A DNA stretch of 64,000 nt. Origin: Croceibacterium segetis (lineage in GTDB: Bacteria; Pseudomonadota; Alphaproteobacteria; Sphingomonadales; Sphingomonadaceae). The notes below the pieces were generated by a model. It was not told the origin of the DNA. It saw only the letters and a list, made by a program, of their open reading frames with translations, and ran no database searches. The stretch is from the NCBI RefSeq assembly GCF_011320115.1, contig NZ_JAANOZ010000005.1:1-64000 (forward strand). The letters run 5' to 3'. Shown here piece by piece: positions 9,553-17,826 of this stretch. The position numbers and the translations under genes were made by a program. Each line of letters begins with the position of its first letter. Within the stretch, counting starts at the first letter, position 1.

Positions 9553-9603
9553 GCAACTCTCCATGGACCACCTACCCTGAACCGGGAATTGATCTCGGCC
9601 AAT

Positions 9604-9677
9604 ATTGTGACAATCAAATCGGACATAATCAACCCGCTGCTTGACTCGACCGCCCTTGTCGCCGCACTTTGCGACAA
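9604..9677. promoter_or_regulatory. Two inverted repeats in a divergent promoter region
   Basis: The 154-base gap between the DUF6152 gene and its divergent neighbour holds ATTGTGACAAT (9604-9614, 5-base arms about one G) and TTGTCGC-N8-GCGACAA (9656-9677, perfect 7-base arms). Both share a TTGT...ACAA core. They are good candidates for operators of a shared regulator controlling both genes. No adjacent regulator gene was seen. Confidence 0.45.
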
Positions 9678-9706
9678 AATCAAAAAGCCTATGGCGGAGA
9701 GTGGGA

Positions 9707-10552
9707 ATGAGAGGTGTCTTCAATGTTTCGCGGGTTTTGGCCGGCGCCGTAGCGCTCGCCATGGTCGCCCCCGCGCTGGCCCAAGGCGGCCCGCCGGCCG
9801 CGGCCGCCAAGCCGGACGTCAGCAAGCCGATGGCCAACGCGCCGCGGGCGACCGAGTATGCCGCGCTCGCCAAACTGCCGGACTTGACCGGTCTATGGTA
9901 CCCCGACTGGGCGGCGCTGTTCGGCTCGCGCGGCGTGCCGCCGCAATTGACCCCGGCCGCGAAAGCCAAGCTCGACGCCTATAACGCCAAGTACAAGGAG
10001 AGCGGCCCGCCGCTCTATGCCCAGGCCCATTGCCTTCCGCCGGGGATGCCGGGAATCATGAACCAGCCATTCCCGATCGATATCAGCTATCAGCCCGGGC
10101 GCGTGACAATCTATGCCGAAGCTTACGAGCAGGCCCGCTGGATCTACACCGACGGACGGCCGCTTCCTGCCGACCCCGATCCGTTTTTCAACGGCACCTC
10201 GGTCGGCCACTGGGAGGGGAGCACGCTGGTTGTAGAAACGGTCGGCTTCAGTCCGGAAACCTTCATAGCGCCCGGCCTCGAGCACAGCGACAAGATGAAG
10301 ATCGTCGAACGGATCTATCTCGTCAATCCGAAGCTGCTGATCGACGAGCTGACCGTCACCGATCCCGAGGTACTGGCCGCGCCGTATGTGACCCGCACGC
10401 CGTACAAGCCCGACACGGCCGAGCTGCGCGAATACGTCTGCGCCGAAAACAACCGGCTCACCTCCGACGACGCGACCGGTGCGAACATCGACCTCAAACT
10501 CGACGGCGAGGACGATCCGTTCGGGCCGCCGCCGGCCGACAAGGGCAAGTAG
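9707..10552 (+). CDS. Secreted protein of unknown function, partner of DUF6152 protein
   Basis: A 281-residue exported protein. The start at 9707 has GGAG 7 bases upstream and opens a signal peptide ending in APALAQ. The mature protein contains YQPGRVTIYAE and GHWEGSTLVVETVGF, then a HSDKMKIVERIYL segment. I know this pattern from uncharacterised proteins of Acidobacteria and sphingomonads, often found beside DUF6152 genes. No catalytic motif is recognisable. The divergent arrangement with the DUF6152 gene and shared inverted repeats suggests a joint role, perhaps with aromatic or terpenoid compounds, but there is no direct evidence for a substrate. Confidence 0.75.
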   Translation: MRGVFNVSRVLAGAVALAMVAPALAQGGPPAAAAKPDVSKPMANAPRATEYAALAKLPDLTGLWYPDWAALFGSRGVPPQLTPAAKAKLDAYNAKYKESGPPLYAQAHCLPPGMPGIMNQPFPIDISYQPGRVTIYAEAYEQARWIYTDGRPLPADPDPFFNGTSVGHWEGSTLVVETVGFSPETFIAPGLEHSDKMKIVERIYLVNPKLLIDELTVTDPEVLAAPYVTRTPYKPDTAELREYVCAENNRLTSDDATGANIDLKLDGEDDPFGPPPADKGK

Positions 10553-10561
10553 TCCGGATTT

Positions 10562-10600
10562 CCCGCGCGCGCCGCTAACCAATTGGCAAGCGCGCGCGGG
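10562..10600 (+). terminator. Strong GC hairpin after the secreted-protein gene
   Basis: CCCGCGCGCG (10562-10571) and CGCGCGCGGG (10591-10600) are perfect 10-base arms around a 19-base loop, 10 bases after the stop at 10552. There is no T-run, so it may act as a transcript-stabilising hairpin or a factor-assisted terminator. Confidence 0.5.
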
Positions 10601-10613
10601 CTAGTCGGGTCCG

Positions 10614-11021
10614 ATGAATGCCATTCCGCCATCGATGATCCCGGGCGCTTCCTCGCGCCCCGCCTTCGGTCAGTCCGCCGCCAGCGCTTTGAGCGTCAAA
10701 TGGGCGGCGCTGCAGGATGCCGCTGCGGTCATCGCGGCACTGGCTGGGATCGAGGCCGAGCCCCCCACGCCGGAACTGCGCAATTTCCCAGCCCTGATAC
10801 GCGAAGCCGAACCGTGGCGCCGCGAACTTGCCGAACGCGGAATCGAGGACATGACCGCGGTCCTCGAACCCGGCATCGCCGCCTTGCTCGGGGTCGACGC
10901 GCGCGGCGCCAGCCCGCGGCCCGCCGCATTGGCGCTGTGGGGCGAGTTCACCGAGGCGCGCGCCGCGGTTCTCGCGCTGCTGCCGCCGAGCGGGGCGCTG
11001 GGACCTCGGCGCAGCGCCTGA
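10614..11021 (+). CDS. Hypothetical protein, 135 residues
   Basis: I do not recognise this protein. It is predicted cytoplasmic, helical and Ala-rich, with no signal peptide or membrane segment. The segment EPPTPELRNFPALIREAEPWRRELAERGIEDMTAV (residues about 49-82) looks like a conserved amphipathic helical core. It lies immediately before mmcB but is separated from it by 44 bases that include a LexA-type box, so mmcB probably has its own promoter. Codon usage looks like that of neighbouring genes, which supports it being real. Confidence 0.6.
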   Translation: MNAIPPSMIPGASSRPAFGQSAASALSVKWAALQDAAAVIAALAGIEAEPPTPELRNFPALIREAEPWRRELAERGIEDMTAVLEPGIAALLGVDARGASPRPAALALWGEFTEARAAVLALLPPSGALGPRRSA

Positions 11022-11039
11022 ACTTCGCCGCTTGACCTG

Positions 11040-11054
11040 GTTCCCGGTCTGTTC
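11040..11054 (+). promoter_or_regulatory. LexA (SOS) box, alphaproteobacterial GTTC-N7-GTTC
   Basis: GTTC (11040-11043) and GTTC (11051-11054) are separated by exactly 7 bases, the direct-repeat LexA operator of alphaproteobacteria. The box lies 11 bases before the mmcB ATG and just after a TTGACC hexamer (11032-11037) that could be the -35 element. LexA binding here would block transcription of mmcB until DNA damage. In Caulobacter mmcB is a known SOS gene. Confidence 0.8.
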
Positions 11055-11065
11055 CAACCAGGGGC

Positions 11066-11569
11066 ATGGCCGACCAGCCCGCTCTTGCTGCCGTGAACGA
11101 GTCGTTCGACCGCCGCGCGCACGCGGTCGCGCGCGGCATCTGCCGGCTGTTCGCGCGCAACGACCTCTGGCTGCTCGCCGAGATGCCGCTGCGCAACGGC
11201 CGTCGCGCCGATCTGATGGGCCTCGACGCCAAAGGGCACATCGTCATCGTCGAAATCAAGACCGCGCGCGGCGACTTGCTGGGTGACGGCAAATGGCCCG
11301 ACTATCTCGAGTTCTGCGATCGCTTCTATTGGGGCTTGCCGCCCGAGCTCGACCGCGCCTGCCTCGAAGGAGCCGATTTCCGTCCCGACTGCTGCGGAGT
11401 GATCGTCGCCGACGAGTACGATGCCGAGATCGTCCGGCCGGCGCCGAGCCATCCGCTCGCCGCGGCGCGCCGCAAAGCCGAGACCGAACGGCTTGCCCGC
11501 GCCGCGCTGCGCCGGCTCGTCACCGGCGCCGATCCCGAGTGCAGCGGGTGGGGCCGCATCGCGGGCTGA
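11066..11569 (+). CDS. mmcB: MmcB-family DNA repair protein
   Basis: A 167-residue member of the MmcB (DUF1052) family, needed for mitomycin C resistance in Caulobacter and thought to be a nuclease-like repair factor. The pattern RRADLMGLD followed by VIVEIKTARGDLL resembles the D...ExK core of PD-(D/E)XK nucleases, and KWPDYLEFCDRFYW is the conserved family signature. The SOS box directly upstream fits damage-inducible expression. The start at 11066 leaves very little leader after the LexA box, so the transcript may have a very short 5' end. A later in-frame start would cut into the fold. Confidence 0.88.
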   Translation: MADQPALAAVNESFDRRAHAVARGICRLFARNDLWLLAEMPLRNGRRADLMGLDAKGHIVIVEIKTARGDLLGDGKWPDYLEFCDRFYWGLPPELDRACLEGADFRPDCCGVIVADEYDAEIVRPAPSHPLAAARRKAETERLARAALRRLVTGADPECSGWGRIAG

Positions 11570-11713
11570 CGTCGCGCCGCCGCGGCAGCTCGTTCGGGCG
11601 GAAGGACTGACGTCACCGGCGGCGTGCCAAGGGCCTTTCGATAACGCGTTTAACGGTTAATTTACCACGCGGGGCGACAAGGGCGCCGTGACTGGTAACC
11701 GGGGGCATGCCCA

Positions 11714-13555
11714 ATGGACACGCTGAGGGGCAATTTCGACGCGCTGGAGGATTCGCACGGGCATGAGCCCGGCGATGACGAATCCGGCCGCGAAGCGCCG
11801 CCGCTCGCCATCGGGCAGGACGAGCGCCGCATGCAGGTGCGCGCTTACAATCACTGGGCGAGTCTGCTGGAAGACCGCAACTTCCCGGCGATCGACGACC
11901 TCGAGCCGGGCAACCTTCCCGACTTCGGCCCCTATTCGGTGCTGCTCGATTTCAGCCGCGGCATCGAGAACCCCGGCATTGCCTATCTCGGCGCGCAGCT
12001 TGCGCAGGAGTGCGACATCTCGGTCACCGAGCTCCAGACTCTTGCCGACGTGCCAAGCCGCTCGCTGCTCAGCCGAATCACCGATCATTACATGCAGATT
12101 CTCGCCAACCAGGCGCCGATCGGGTTCGAGGCCGAATTCGTCAACCAGCGCAGCTCGACGATCCTGTATCGAGGAATCCTGCTGCCGTTCTCGTCCGATG
12201 ACGAGACGATCGATTTCATTTACGGCGTGATCAACTGGAAGGAGCTGGCCGACCAGCACACTTCGGACGAGCTGCTGCTGCAAGTCGATCAGGCGCTTGA
12301 AGCGAAGCCCGAGAGCCCGCCCATGCGCGTGGAAGACGCCCCTCTGACCGACTGGGCCGATGGCCCTGGCGCCGTTGCGGCAAACGATATCGACGACGAC
12401 GAGCCGCTCGAGCTCTCGATCGAGGAGCCGGGAGAGGCCGAGGCGCTCGACGACGAGCCGGCACCGGCCGGATTCGCCGATGGATTGCCCGCTTTCTCCG
12501 GCCGCGCCGAGGATTACCTCGGCGACGACGATTACGAGGAGGAAGGCGAGCACGAAGGCGACGAAGACGAAGACGACGGCCTGCCGCGGCCGAAGTTCGG
12601 TTCGCTGATGTCGATCGGCGGCGGCCGTGTCGCCGCGACCGACGATATCGACGACGCCGACGACGTCGACCTCACCGGTTTCACCCTGCTCGGCGACGAT
12701 CCCGTAGAGCCCGACCACATGCCCGATTTCGAATATGCCGACGACGCGGTGATGGCGCTCGACGGGTTCGAAGCCGATGCCGGCGTCGAGTTGACGTCGG
12801 ATACTTTCGCGGCAGAGGATCACGTGGAAGCCGCGCTTCAAGTCCCCGAAGCCGAGGACGGGCGCGACGCGACGCTCGCTCCCTTCGCGGCGGGCGCTGA
12901 CGAAGGTGGCCCGGCCGGCGGCGAGATCGCTCTCGGCTTCCTCGACCCTGCCGAGATGGAGCTAGGCGACTGGCTGGCCGCCGCGCGCGAGATGGCCGCG
13001 CAGGCACGCAACAACGAGGACCGCACGCGCAACGCGCTCTACGAAGCGATCGGGCGCGCCTACGACTTCTCGCTGGCGGCGGCTGAAAGCCCGGCCGATT
13101 TCGAAGAGCTGGTCAGCGATTCCGGCCTGACCGTTCAGGATCGCGCGCCGATGACGCCGGTGGTCAAGCTCGTGTTCGGCGCGGATTACGACAAGACCCG
13201 GCTGACCGAGTACGCCGCGGCGCTCAGCCACGCGCACCGGCTCGAGCTGCCGCGTGGCAGCCTCACCGATTACCTGCGCGGCGCCGAAGGCGGCCTCAAG
13301 GGCGTGGTCAAGGCCGAGCGGCAGCTCCGCCGCGCCGAAAGCGGCAAGGCCGACCCGGCGGCGGATTCCCGCGAGGCTCTCGCCGAGAAACTGCGCGAGA
13401 TGCCCGCCGTCGCCTTGGCCGACATCGCGGCTTACGGCAGTGAATTCGCGCTGCTGATGGTCCGCCGCAGCGAAACCGGCGAGTTGGTCATCCTCGGCGA
13501 AGTGCCGGAAGACGCCGCACTGGTGGAGAAAGCCGCCAAGAAGCTGGTTGGCTGA
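11714..13555 (+). CDS. PAS-domain protein with long acidic linker
   Basis: A 613-residue cytoplasmic protein in three parts. Residues about 35-180 resemble the PAS_5-type sensory domain of alphaproteobacteria (W..LLEDRNFPAIDDLEP, NLPDFGPYSVLLDF, then VNQRSSTILYRGILLPF). Residues about 190-410 are low-complexity and strongly acidic, with Asp/Glu runs. The C-terminal 190 residues form a helical conserved-looking domain with QDRAPMTPVVKLVFG. No kinase, cyclase or DNA-binding output is visible, so signalling would be by protein contact. About 50 bases upstream is TTAACGGTTAA, a possible CtrA-like or other regulatory site. Function unknown. Confidence 0.72.
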   Translation: MDTLRGNFDALEDSHGHEPGDDESGREAPPLAIGQDERRMQVRAYNHWASLLEDRNFPAIDDLEPGNLPDFGPYSVLLDFSRGIENPGIAYLGAQLAQECDISVTELQTLADVPSRSLLSRITDHYMQILANQAPIGFEAEFVNQRSSTILYRGILLPFSSDDETIDFIYGVINWKELADQHTSDELLLQVDQALEAKPESPPMRVEDAPLTDWADGPGAVAANDIDDDEPLELSIEEPGEAEALDDEPAPAGFADGLPAFSGRAEDYLGDDDYEEEGEHEGDEDEDDGLPRPKFGSLMSIGGGRVAATDDIDDADDVDLTGFTLLGDDPVEPDHMPDFEYADDAVMALDGFEADAGVELTSDTFAAEDHVEAALQVPEAEDGRDATLAPFAAGADEGGPAGGEIALGFLDPAEMELGDWLAAAREMAAQARNNEDRTRNALYEAIGRAYDFSLAAAESPADFEELVSDSGLTVQDRAPMTPVVKLVFGADYDKTRLTEYAAALSHAHRLELPRGSLTDYLRGAEGGLKGVVKAERQLRRAESGKADPAADSREALAEKLREMPAVALADIAAYGSEFALLMVRRSETGELVILGEVPEDAALVEKAAKKLVG

Positions 13556-13687
13556 TCGCGGCGAAGCTGGGCAAGCTCCCAGCGGGGGTGTAGCGCTCTC
13601 GCCATGAATGCCCAAGTCATGCCGGGACCGGGTGAAACCGCAGCTTCAGGCGCGGTTCAGCCCTTGCAGGCCTAGACCAGCGTCCCG

Positions 13688-15049
13688 ATGCGCTTATTTG
13701 CCCGCACGCTTGCATTCCTCGCGGCGCTCGCCCTCGGCGCGCAGCAAGTCGCCGCGCAAGACGTCAGCATCCTGCGCGATGCCGAAACTGAAAAGCTGCT
13801 CCAGGACATGGTCAATCCGCTCGTCGCGGCAGCCGGCATGCCGAAAGGTTCAGTCGACGTCGTCGTCCTCAACGATCCGTCGCTCAACGCGATGGTCGCA
13901 GGCGGGCAACGCATCTACGTCAACTCCGGCCTCATCAACGCCGCCGACAACGCCAACCAGGTGCAGGGGGTGCTCGCGCACGAGCTTGGCCACATCGTTG
14001 GAGGCCATTCGATCGCCATCGGGGAAGAATACGGCCGAGCGACCAAGATCACGATCCTTTCGCTGTTGCTCGGAGTCGCCGCCGCCGCGGCCGGCGCGGG
14101 CGACGCGGCAATGGCGGCGATGTCGCTCGGACAGCAAGTCGCCTATCGCTCGCTTCTCACCTACAGCCGGGGACAGGAAGCTACCGCCGACGCCGCCGGA
14201 GCGACCTTTCTCTCGAAGGCCGGCATTTCCGGACGCGGCAGCCTCGAGTTCTTCGGCAAGATCCAAAACCTCGAATTCCGCTATGGCTATCCGCATGACG
14301 ACGACGCTGCCTATGCCAGCACCCATCCGATGTCCGGCGACCGCATCGCCACGCTGCGCGAGGACTACCAAAAGGACCCTGCCTGGGACACGAAGACCGA
14401 TCCTCGGCTTGAACAGCGCTTCCAGCGCGTCAAAGCCAAGCTTTACGGCTATCTAGCCAAACCCGCCGACACCCTGCGTCACTATCCCGAGTACATGACC
14501 GGCGAGCCGGCCACCTACGCGCGGGTTTACGCCTATCACAAGGACGCCAAGGTCGCCGACGCGGTGCGCGAGGCGGATGCGTTGCTGGCGATGGAACCCA
14601 ACGATCCGTATTTTCTCGAGATCAAGGGCCAGGTGCTCCTCGAATCCGGCCGGCCCGACGAAGCTCTTGCGCCGCTAAGGCGGGCGACCGAACTTACCGG
14701 CAACGATCCGCTGATCGCCAGCACGTTCGGTCACGCGCTGGTCGCCACCGAAGACAAGGCGCACCTTGACGAGGCCGAGACCGTGCTGCGCGCCGCCGTC
14801 GCCCGCGATCGCGAAAATCCGTTCGCCTGGTACGAACTCGGCATGGTCTACGGGGCGAGGGGCGACCTGCCCCGCGCGCGGCTAGCCAGCGCCGAACAAC
14901 AGATCATGAGCGGAAGTCCGGCCGAGGCACTGCGCAGCGCGAACGCGGCCCAGGCGGGCCTCGAGAAGGGCTCTCCCGACTGGATACGCGCGCAAGACAT
15001 TTCGATGCAGGCGCGCGCGCAGCTTGAACGCGACAAGCACCGCAAGTAA
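13688..15049 (+). CDS. M48-family zinc metalloprotease with TPR domain (BepA/LoiP-like)
   Basis: A 453-residue periplasmic protease. A signal peptide (residues 1-23, ending VAAQ) is followed by a peptidase M48 domain with zinc motif H98-E-L-G-H102 and third ligand Glu164 in GQEATADAAG. A hydrophobic segment around 121-140 is the usual M48 loop. The C-terminal half (about 240-450) carries tetratricopeptide repeats such as DPYFLEIKGQVLLESGRPDEA (shown in pieces). The arrangement matches BepA, which edits outer-membrane protein assembly. It is followed 10 bases later by a DsbA-like gene, suggesting an envelope quality-control unit. Confidence 0.9.
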   Translation: MRLFARTLAFLAALALGAQQVAAQDVSILRDAETEKLLQDMVNPLVAAAGMPKGSVDVVVLNDPSLNAMVAGGQRIYVNSGLINAADNANQVQGVLAHELGHIVGGHSIAIGEEYGRATKITILSLLLGVAAAAAGAGDAAMAAMSLGQQVAYRSLLTYSRGQEATADAAGATFLSKAGISGRGSLEFFGKIQNLEFRYGYPHDDDAAYASTHPMSGDRIATLREDYQKDPAWDTKTDPRLEQRFQRVKAKLYGYLAKPADTLRHYPEYMTGEPATYARVYAYHKDAKVADAVREADALLAMEPNDPYFLEIKGQVLLESGRPDEALAPLRRATELTGNDPLIASTFGHALVATEDKAHLDEAETVLRAAVARDRENPFAWYELGMVYGARGDLPRARLASAEQQIMSGSPAEALRSANAAQAGLEKGSPDWIRAQDISMQARAQLERDKHRK

Positions 15050-15059
15050 GCGACTAGGG

Positions 15060-15752
15060 ATGCGTTGGCTTGCAACGATCGTGCTCGCCGTTTTCGGCGG
15101 CTTCGCCGGCGCCGCCGCGTGGGATTTCTCAGGTTTCGGCGGCCACGCCACGCGTGATTACCTCTACGCCCATCCCGAAGTGCTGCCGGAAGCGATGGGC
15201 CGCTATCAGGTGAAGCAGCGCCAGGCCCAGCTCGCTCCGGTGCGCGGCCAATTGCAGACGCCGTTCCCGGGCGCCGTGCTCGGCAATCCCAACGGCAAGC
15301 TGACCCTGGTCGAGTTCAGCGACTATGCCTGCACTTACTGTCGCCAAAGCGTCGCCGATGTGCAGCAGCTGATCGCCGCCAATCCGGATTTGCGGGTGGT
15401 TATTCGCGAATACCCGATCCTGCGCCCCGAGAGTGTCGACGCCGCGCGGATGGGTCTCGCCGCCGCGCAGCAGGGCAAGTTCGCCGCCTTCCACGAGGCG
15501 ATGTACGCTCTCGGCCCGCCCAGCAAGGCGACGATCGAGCAGGCGGCAAGGCAAGCCGGGGTCGATCTGGCCGCTGCCGACAAGGCGATCGCAGGGGGGC
15601 TGTATGATTCCTTCCTCAAGGCCAACATCGCGCTCGCCAGCCGCATCGGCATCGACGGCACGCCCGGCTGGGTGATCGGCGACCGCATCATCGACGGTGC
15701 CGTGGGCTCCGCCGCCCTCAGCGACGCCATCGCGGAGGCGCGACGATCCTGA
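15060..15752 (+). CDS. DsbA-family thiol-disulfide oxidoreductase
   Basis: A 230-residue exported thioredoxin-fold protein of the DsbA/Com1 group. An N-terminal hydrophobic anchor or signal (residues 1-20) precedes the domain. The active site CTYC lies in VEFSDYACTYCRQS and the cis-Pro loop is GTPGWVIGD. An N-terminal segment (RDYLYAHPEVLPEAM) is typical of the group. The start at 15060 is chosen because the signal peptide begins there; an ATG at 15024 overlaps the protease gene. It probably oxidises or isomerises periplasmic disulfides, in line with the envelope protease encoded just upstream. Confidence 0.88.
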   Translation: MRWLATIVLAVFGGFAGAAAWDFSGFGGHATRDYLYAHPEVLPEAMGRYQVKQRQAQLAPVRGQLQTPFPGAVLGNPNGKLTLVEFSDYACTYCRQSVADVQQLIAANPDLRVVIREYPILRPESVDAARMGLAAAQQGKFAAFHEAMYALGPPSKATIEQAARQAGVDLAAADKAIAGGLYDSFLKANIALASRIGIDGTPGWVIGDRIIDGAVGSAALSDAIAEARRS

Positions 15753-15829
15753 AGACGCTGGCCTCGCTCTTCCGGCCGCGCCCGGAAGCGGAGCGGGTCG
15801 TCGTACCTGCGACGGCCCCGACGGGTAGC

Positions 15830-17035
15830 ATGGCGATGCTCCCGTTCAAGCCGACCCCGTTCTTCGCCGACAAGAACCGCGCCTTCTGGAACCTGCAATT
15901 CATCGGCTGGGGCGGCTCGATGCTGATGCGCGCGGTAACCAACATCGCCAACGGCAAGCCGCCCTCGTTCCTGGTCCTCACCTTGATCGCGACGATCACC
16001 GGCTTTTCGATCAGCCTCCTGCTATCGGTAATCTACGGCAAACTGATCACCCAGCGGCCGCTGGTCACCTGGGGCGCGACAGGCCTAGTTCTGGCCCTCG
16101 CCGTCGGAATCGCGGCCTTCATCGAGGGATGGACGATCTGGCTCTGGCAGGGCGGCGGCGAGGGCAACTTCGCCAGCCTGGTCCTGGGCGTGTTCTACAT
16201 CGAGATGACGCTGCTTGGGGCCTGGTCGGCGCTGTACTACGCAATCAATTACTACCTCCAGGTCGAGCAGCAGGCCGACCGGCTCGAGCGGCTCGAGGCG
16301 CAGGCGACCAGCGCCCAGTTGGCCATGCTGCGCTACCAGCTCAACCCGCACTTCCTGTTCAACACCCTGAACTCGATCAGCACGCTGGTGCTGCTCAAGC
16401 AGACCGAGCCGGCCAACGCGATGCTCACCCGCCTTTCGGGCTTCCTGCGTCACACGCTGGTCACCCAGCCGGGCGGCAAGGTGACGGTGGCGCAAGAAGT
16501 CGAAACGCTCAAACTGTACCTCGACATCGAGCGAATGCGCTTCGAGGAACGGCTGCGGACCGTATTCAGCATCGATCCTGCCGCCGCCGAGGCCGTCATC
16601 CCGTCGTTCCTGCTCCAGCCGCTGGTCGAAAACGCGATCAAGTACGCGGTCTCCCCGCAAGAGGAAGGCGCGCGAATAAGCCTCACCGCGCAACTCGTCG
16701 GCAATCGGCTTCGCTTGACCGTATCCGACACCGGCCCGGGATTGCGCGCCAAGGCGGCTCGGGCAACGCTGCCGACCGCGATGGCTGGCGCTGACAACAC
16801 GGTTTCGACGGGGGTCGGCCTGGCCAACATCCGCGACCGCCTTGCGCAGGCCTATGGCGACGACCATGTGTTCGACATCCGTACCCCGCCAGAAGGCGGT
16901 TTCACTGTAGTGATCGAAATTCCCTACGAACGGGAAGCTGCTTCCGAGAACGCCGACGGGACAGCTGAGAAACTCACTGCCCATCCAACCGTTACAGCCG
17001 CGCCCGAACAGCGGCCCATGGGACTTGATGCATGA
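15830..17035 (+). CDS. LytS-type sensor histidine kinase
   Basis: A 401-residue membrane kinase of the His_kinase/LytS class. About four hydrophobic segments span residues 20-145, then a coiled segment leads to the phospho-acceptor region LNPHFLFNTLNS with His174. The ATP-binding domain has QPLVENAIKYAV (N box) and SDTGPGL...GVGLANIRDRL (G boxes). It overlaps the response-regulator gene by four bases (ATGA). The frame continues back to 15749 with plausible coding sequence but no ATG/GTG/TTG, so a slightly longer N terminus cannot be excluded. Confidence 0.9.
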   Translation: MAMLPFKPTPFFADKNRAFWNLQFIGWGGSMLMRAVTNIANGKPPSFLVLTLIATITGFSISLLLSVIYGKLITQRPLVTWGATGLVLALAVGIAAFIEGWTIWLWQGGGEGNFASLVLGVFYIEMTLLGAWSALYYAINYYLQVEQQADRLERLEAQATSAQLAMLRYQLNPHFLFNTLNSISTLVLLKQTEPANAMLTRLSGFLRHTLVTQPGGKVTVAQEVETLKLYLDIERMRFEERLRTVFSIDPAAAEAVIPSFLLQPLVENAIKYAVSPQEEGARISLTAQLVGNRLRLTVSDTGPGLRAKAARATLPTAMAGADNTVSTGVGLANIRDRLAQAYGDDHVFDIRTPPEGGFTVVIEIPYEREAASENADGTAEKLTAHPTVTAAPEQRPMGLDA

Positions 17036-17826
17036 CCATACGCACCATCATCGTCGATGACGAAAAGCTGGCGATCCAGGGGCTGCAGCTCCGGCTCGAG
17101 AAGTTTCCCGACGTCGAAGTGATCGACACTTGCGCCAACGGGCGCGAGGCGATCCGCAAGATCAAGACCGAGAAGCCCGATCTGGTGTTCCTCGACATCC
17201 AGATGCCGGGTTTCGACGGCTTCTCGGTGGTCAAGGGAGTGATGGAGATCGAGCCGCCGCTGTTCGTCTTCGTCACCGCCTACGAAGAGCACGCGATCCG
17301 TGCCTTCGAGGCCAACGCGGTCAATTACTTGATGAAGCCTGTCGACGAGGACAAGCTCGCCGATACCATCGACCGGGTCCGCTCGCGAATAGCGGAGAAG
17401 CGCTCCGCCGAGGAAGCCGAAAAGCTCAAGGACGTGCTCGCCGAAGTCGCTCCCGAAGCGATGGACAACATGCCATCCGAGGAAGAAACCGCCGGCCGGT
17501 ACGAGAAGCTGATCAACGTCAAGGATCGCGGGCAGATCTTCCGCGTCGATGTCGAATCGATCGAGCACATCGAGGCCGCCGGCGACTACATGTGCATCTA
17601 CACCGGCGACAATTCTCTGATCCTGCGCGAGACGATGAAGGACCTCGAACGCCGGCTCGATCCGCGGGTGTTCCAGCGCGTCCACCGCTCGACCATCGTC
17701 AACCTCGACCAGGTCCGCCAGGTCAAGCCGCACACCAACGGAGAATGCTTTCTAGTGCTCGATTCGGGCGCCGAGGTGAAAGTCAGCCGTTCCTACCGCG
17801 ACGTGGTGGCGCGCTTTGTCCACTGA
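17032..17826 (+). CDS. LytTR-family response regulator
   Basis: A 264-residue regulator partnered with the upstream LytS kinase. The receiver domain (residues 1-120) has the acidic pocket DDE near 9-11, phospho-acceptor Asp55 in VFLDIQMPG, and the Lys of MKPVDEDK. An acidic linker follows. The C-terminal LytTR DNA-binding domain (about 155-262) shows INVKDRGQIFRV, HIEAAGDYMCIYT and VHRSTIVNLDQV. Such regulators bind paired short repeats upstream of target genes; none was identified here with confidence. It overlaps nadC by 11 bases. Confidence 0.92.
   Translation: MTIRTIIVDDEKLAIQGLQLRLEKFPDVEVIDTCANGREAIRKIKTEKPDLVFLDIQMPGFDGFSVVKGVMEIEPPLFVFVTAYEEHAIRAFEANAVNYLMKPVDEDKLADTIDRVRSRIAEKRSAEEAEKLKDVLAEVAPEAMDNMPSEEETAGRYEKLINVKDRGQIFRVDVESIEHIEAAGDYMCIYTGDNSLILRETMKDLERRLDPRVFQRVHRSTIVNLDQVRQVKPHTNGECFLVLDSGAEVKVSRSYRDVVARFVH

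Noticed and set aside
11650-11660. TTAACGGTTAA upstream of the PAS gene as a CtrA box
   Set aside because: The spacing is not TTAA-N7-TTAA, so a CtrA assignment is not supported.
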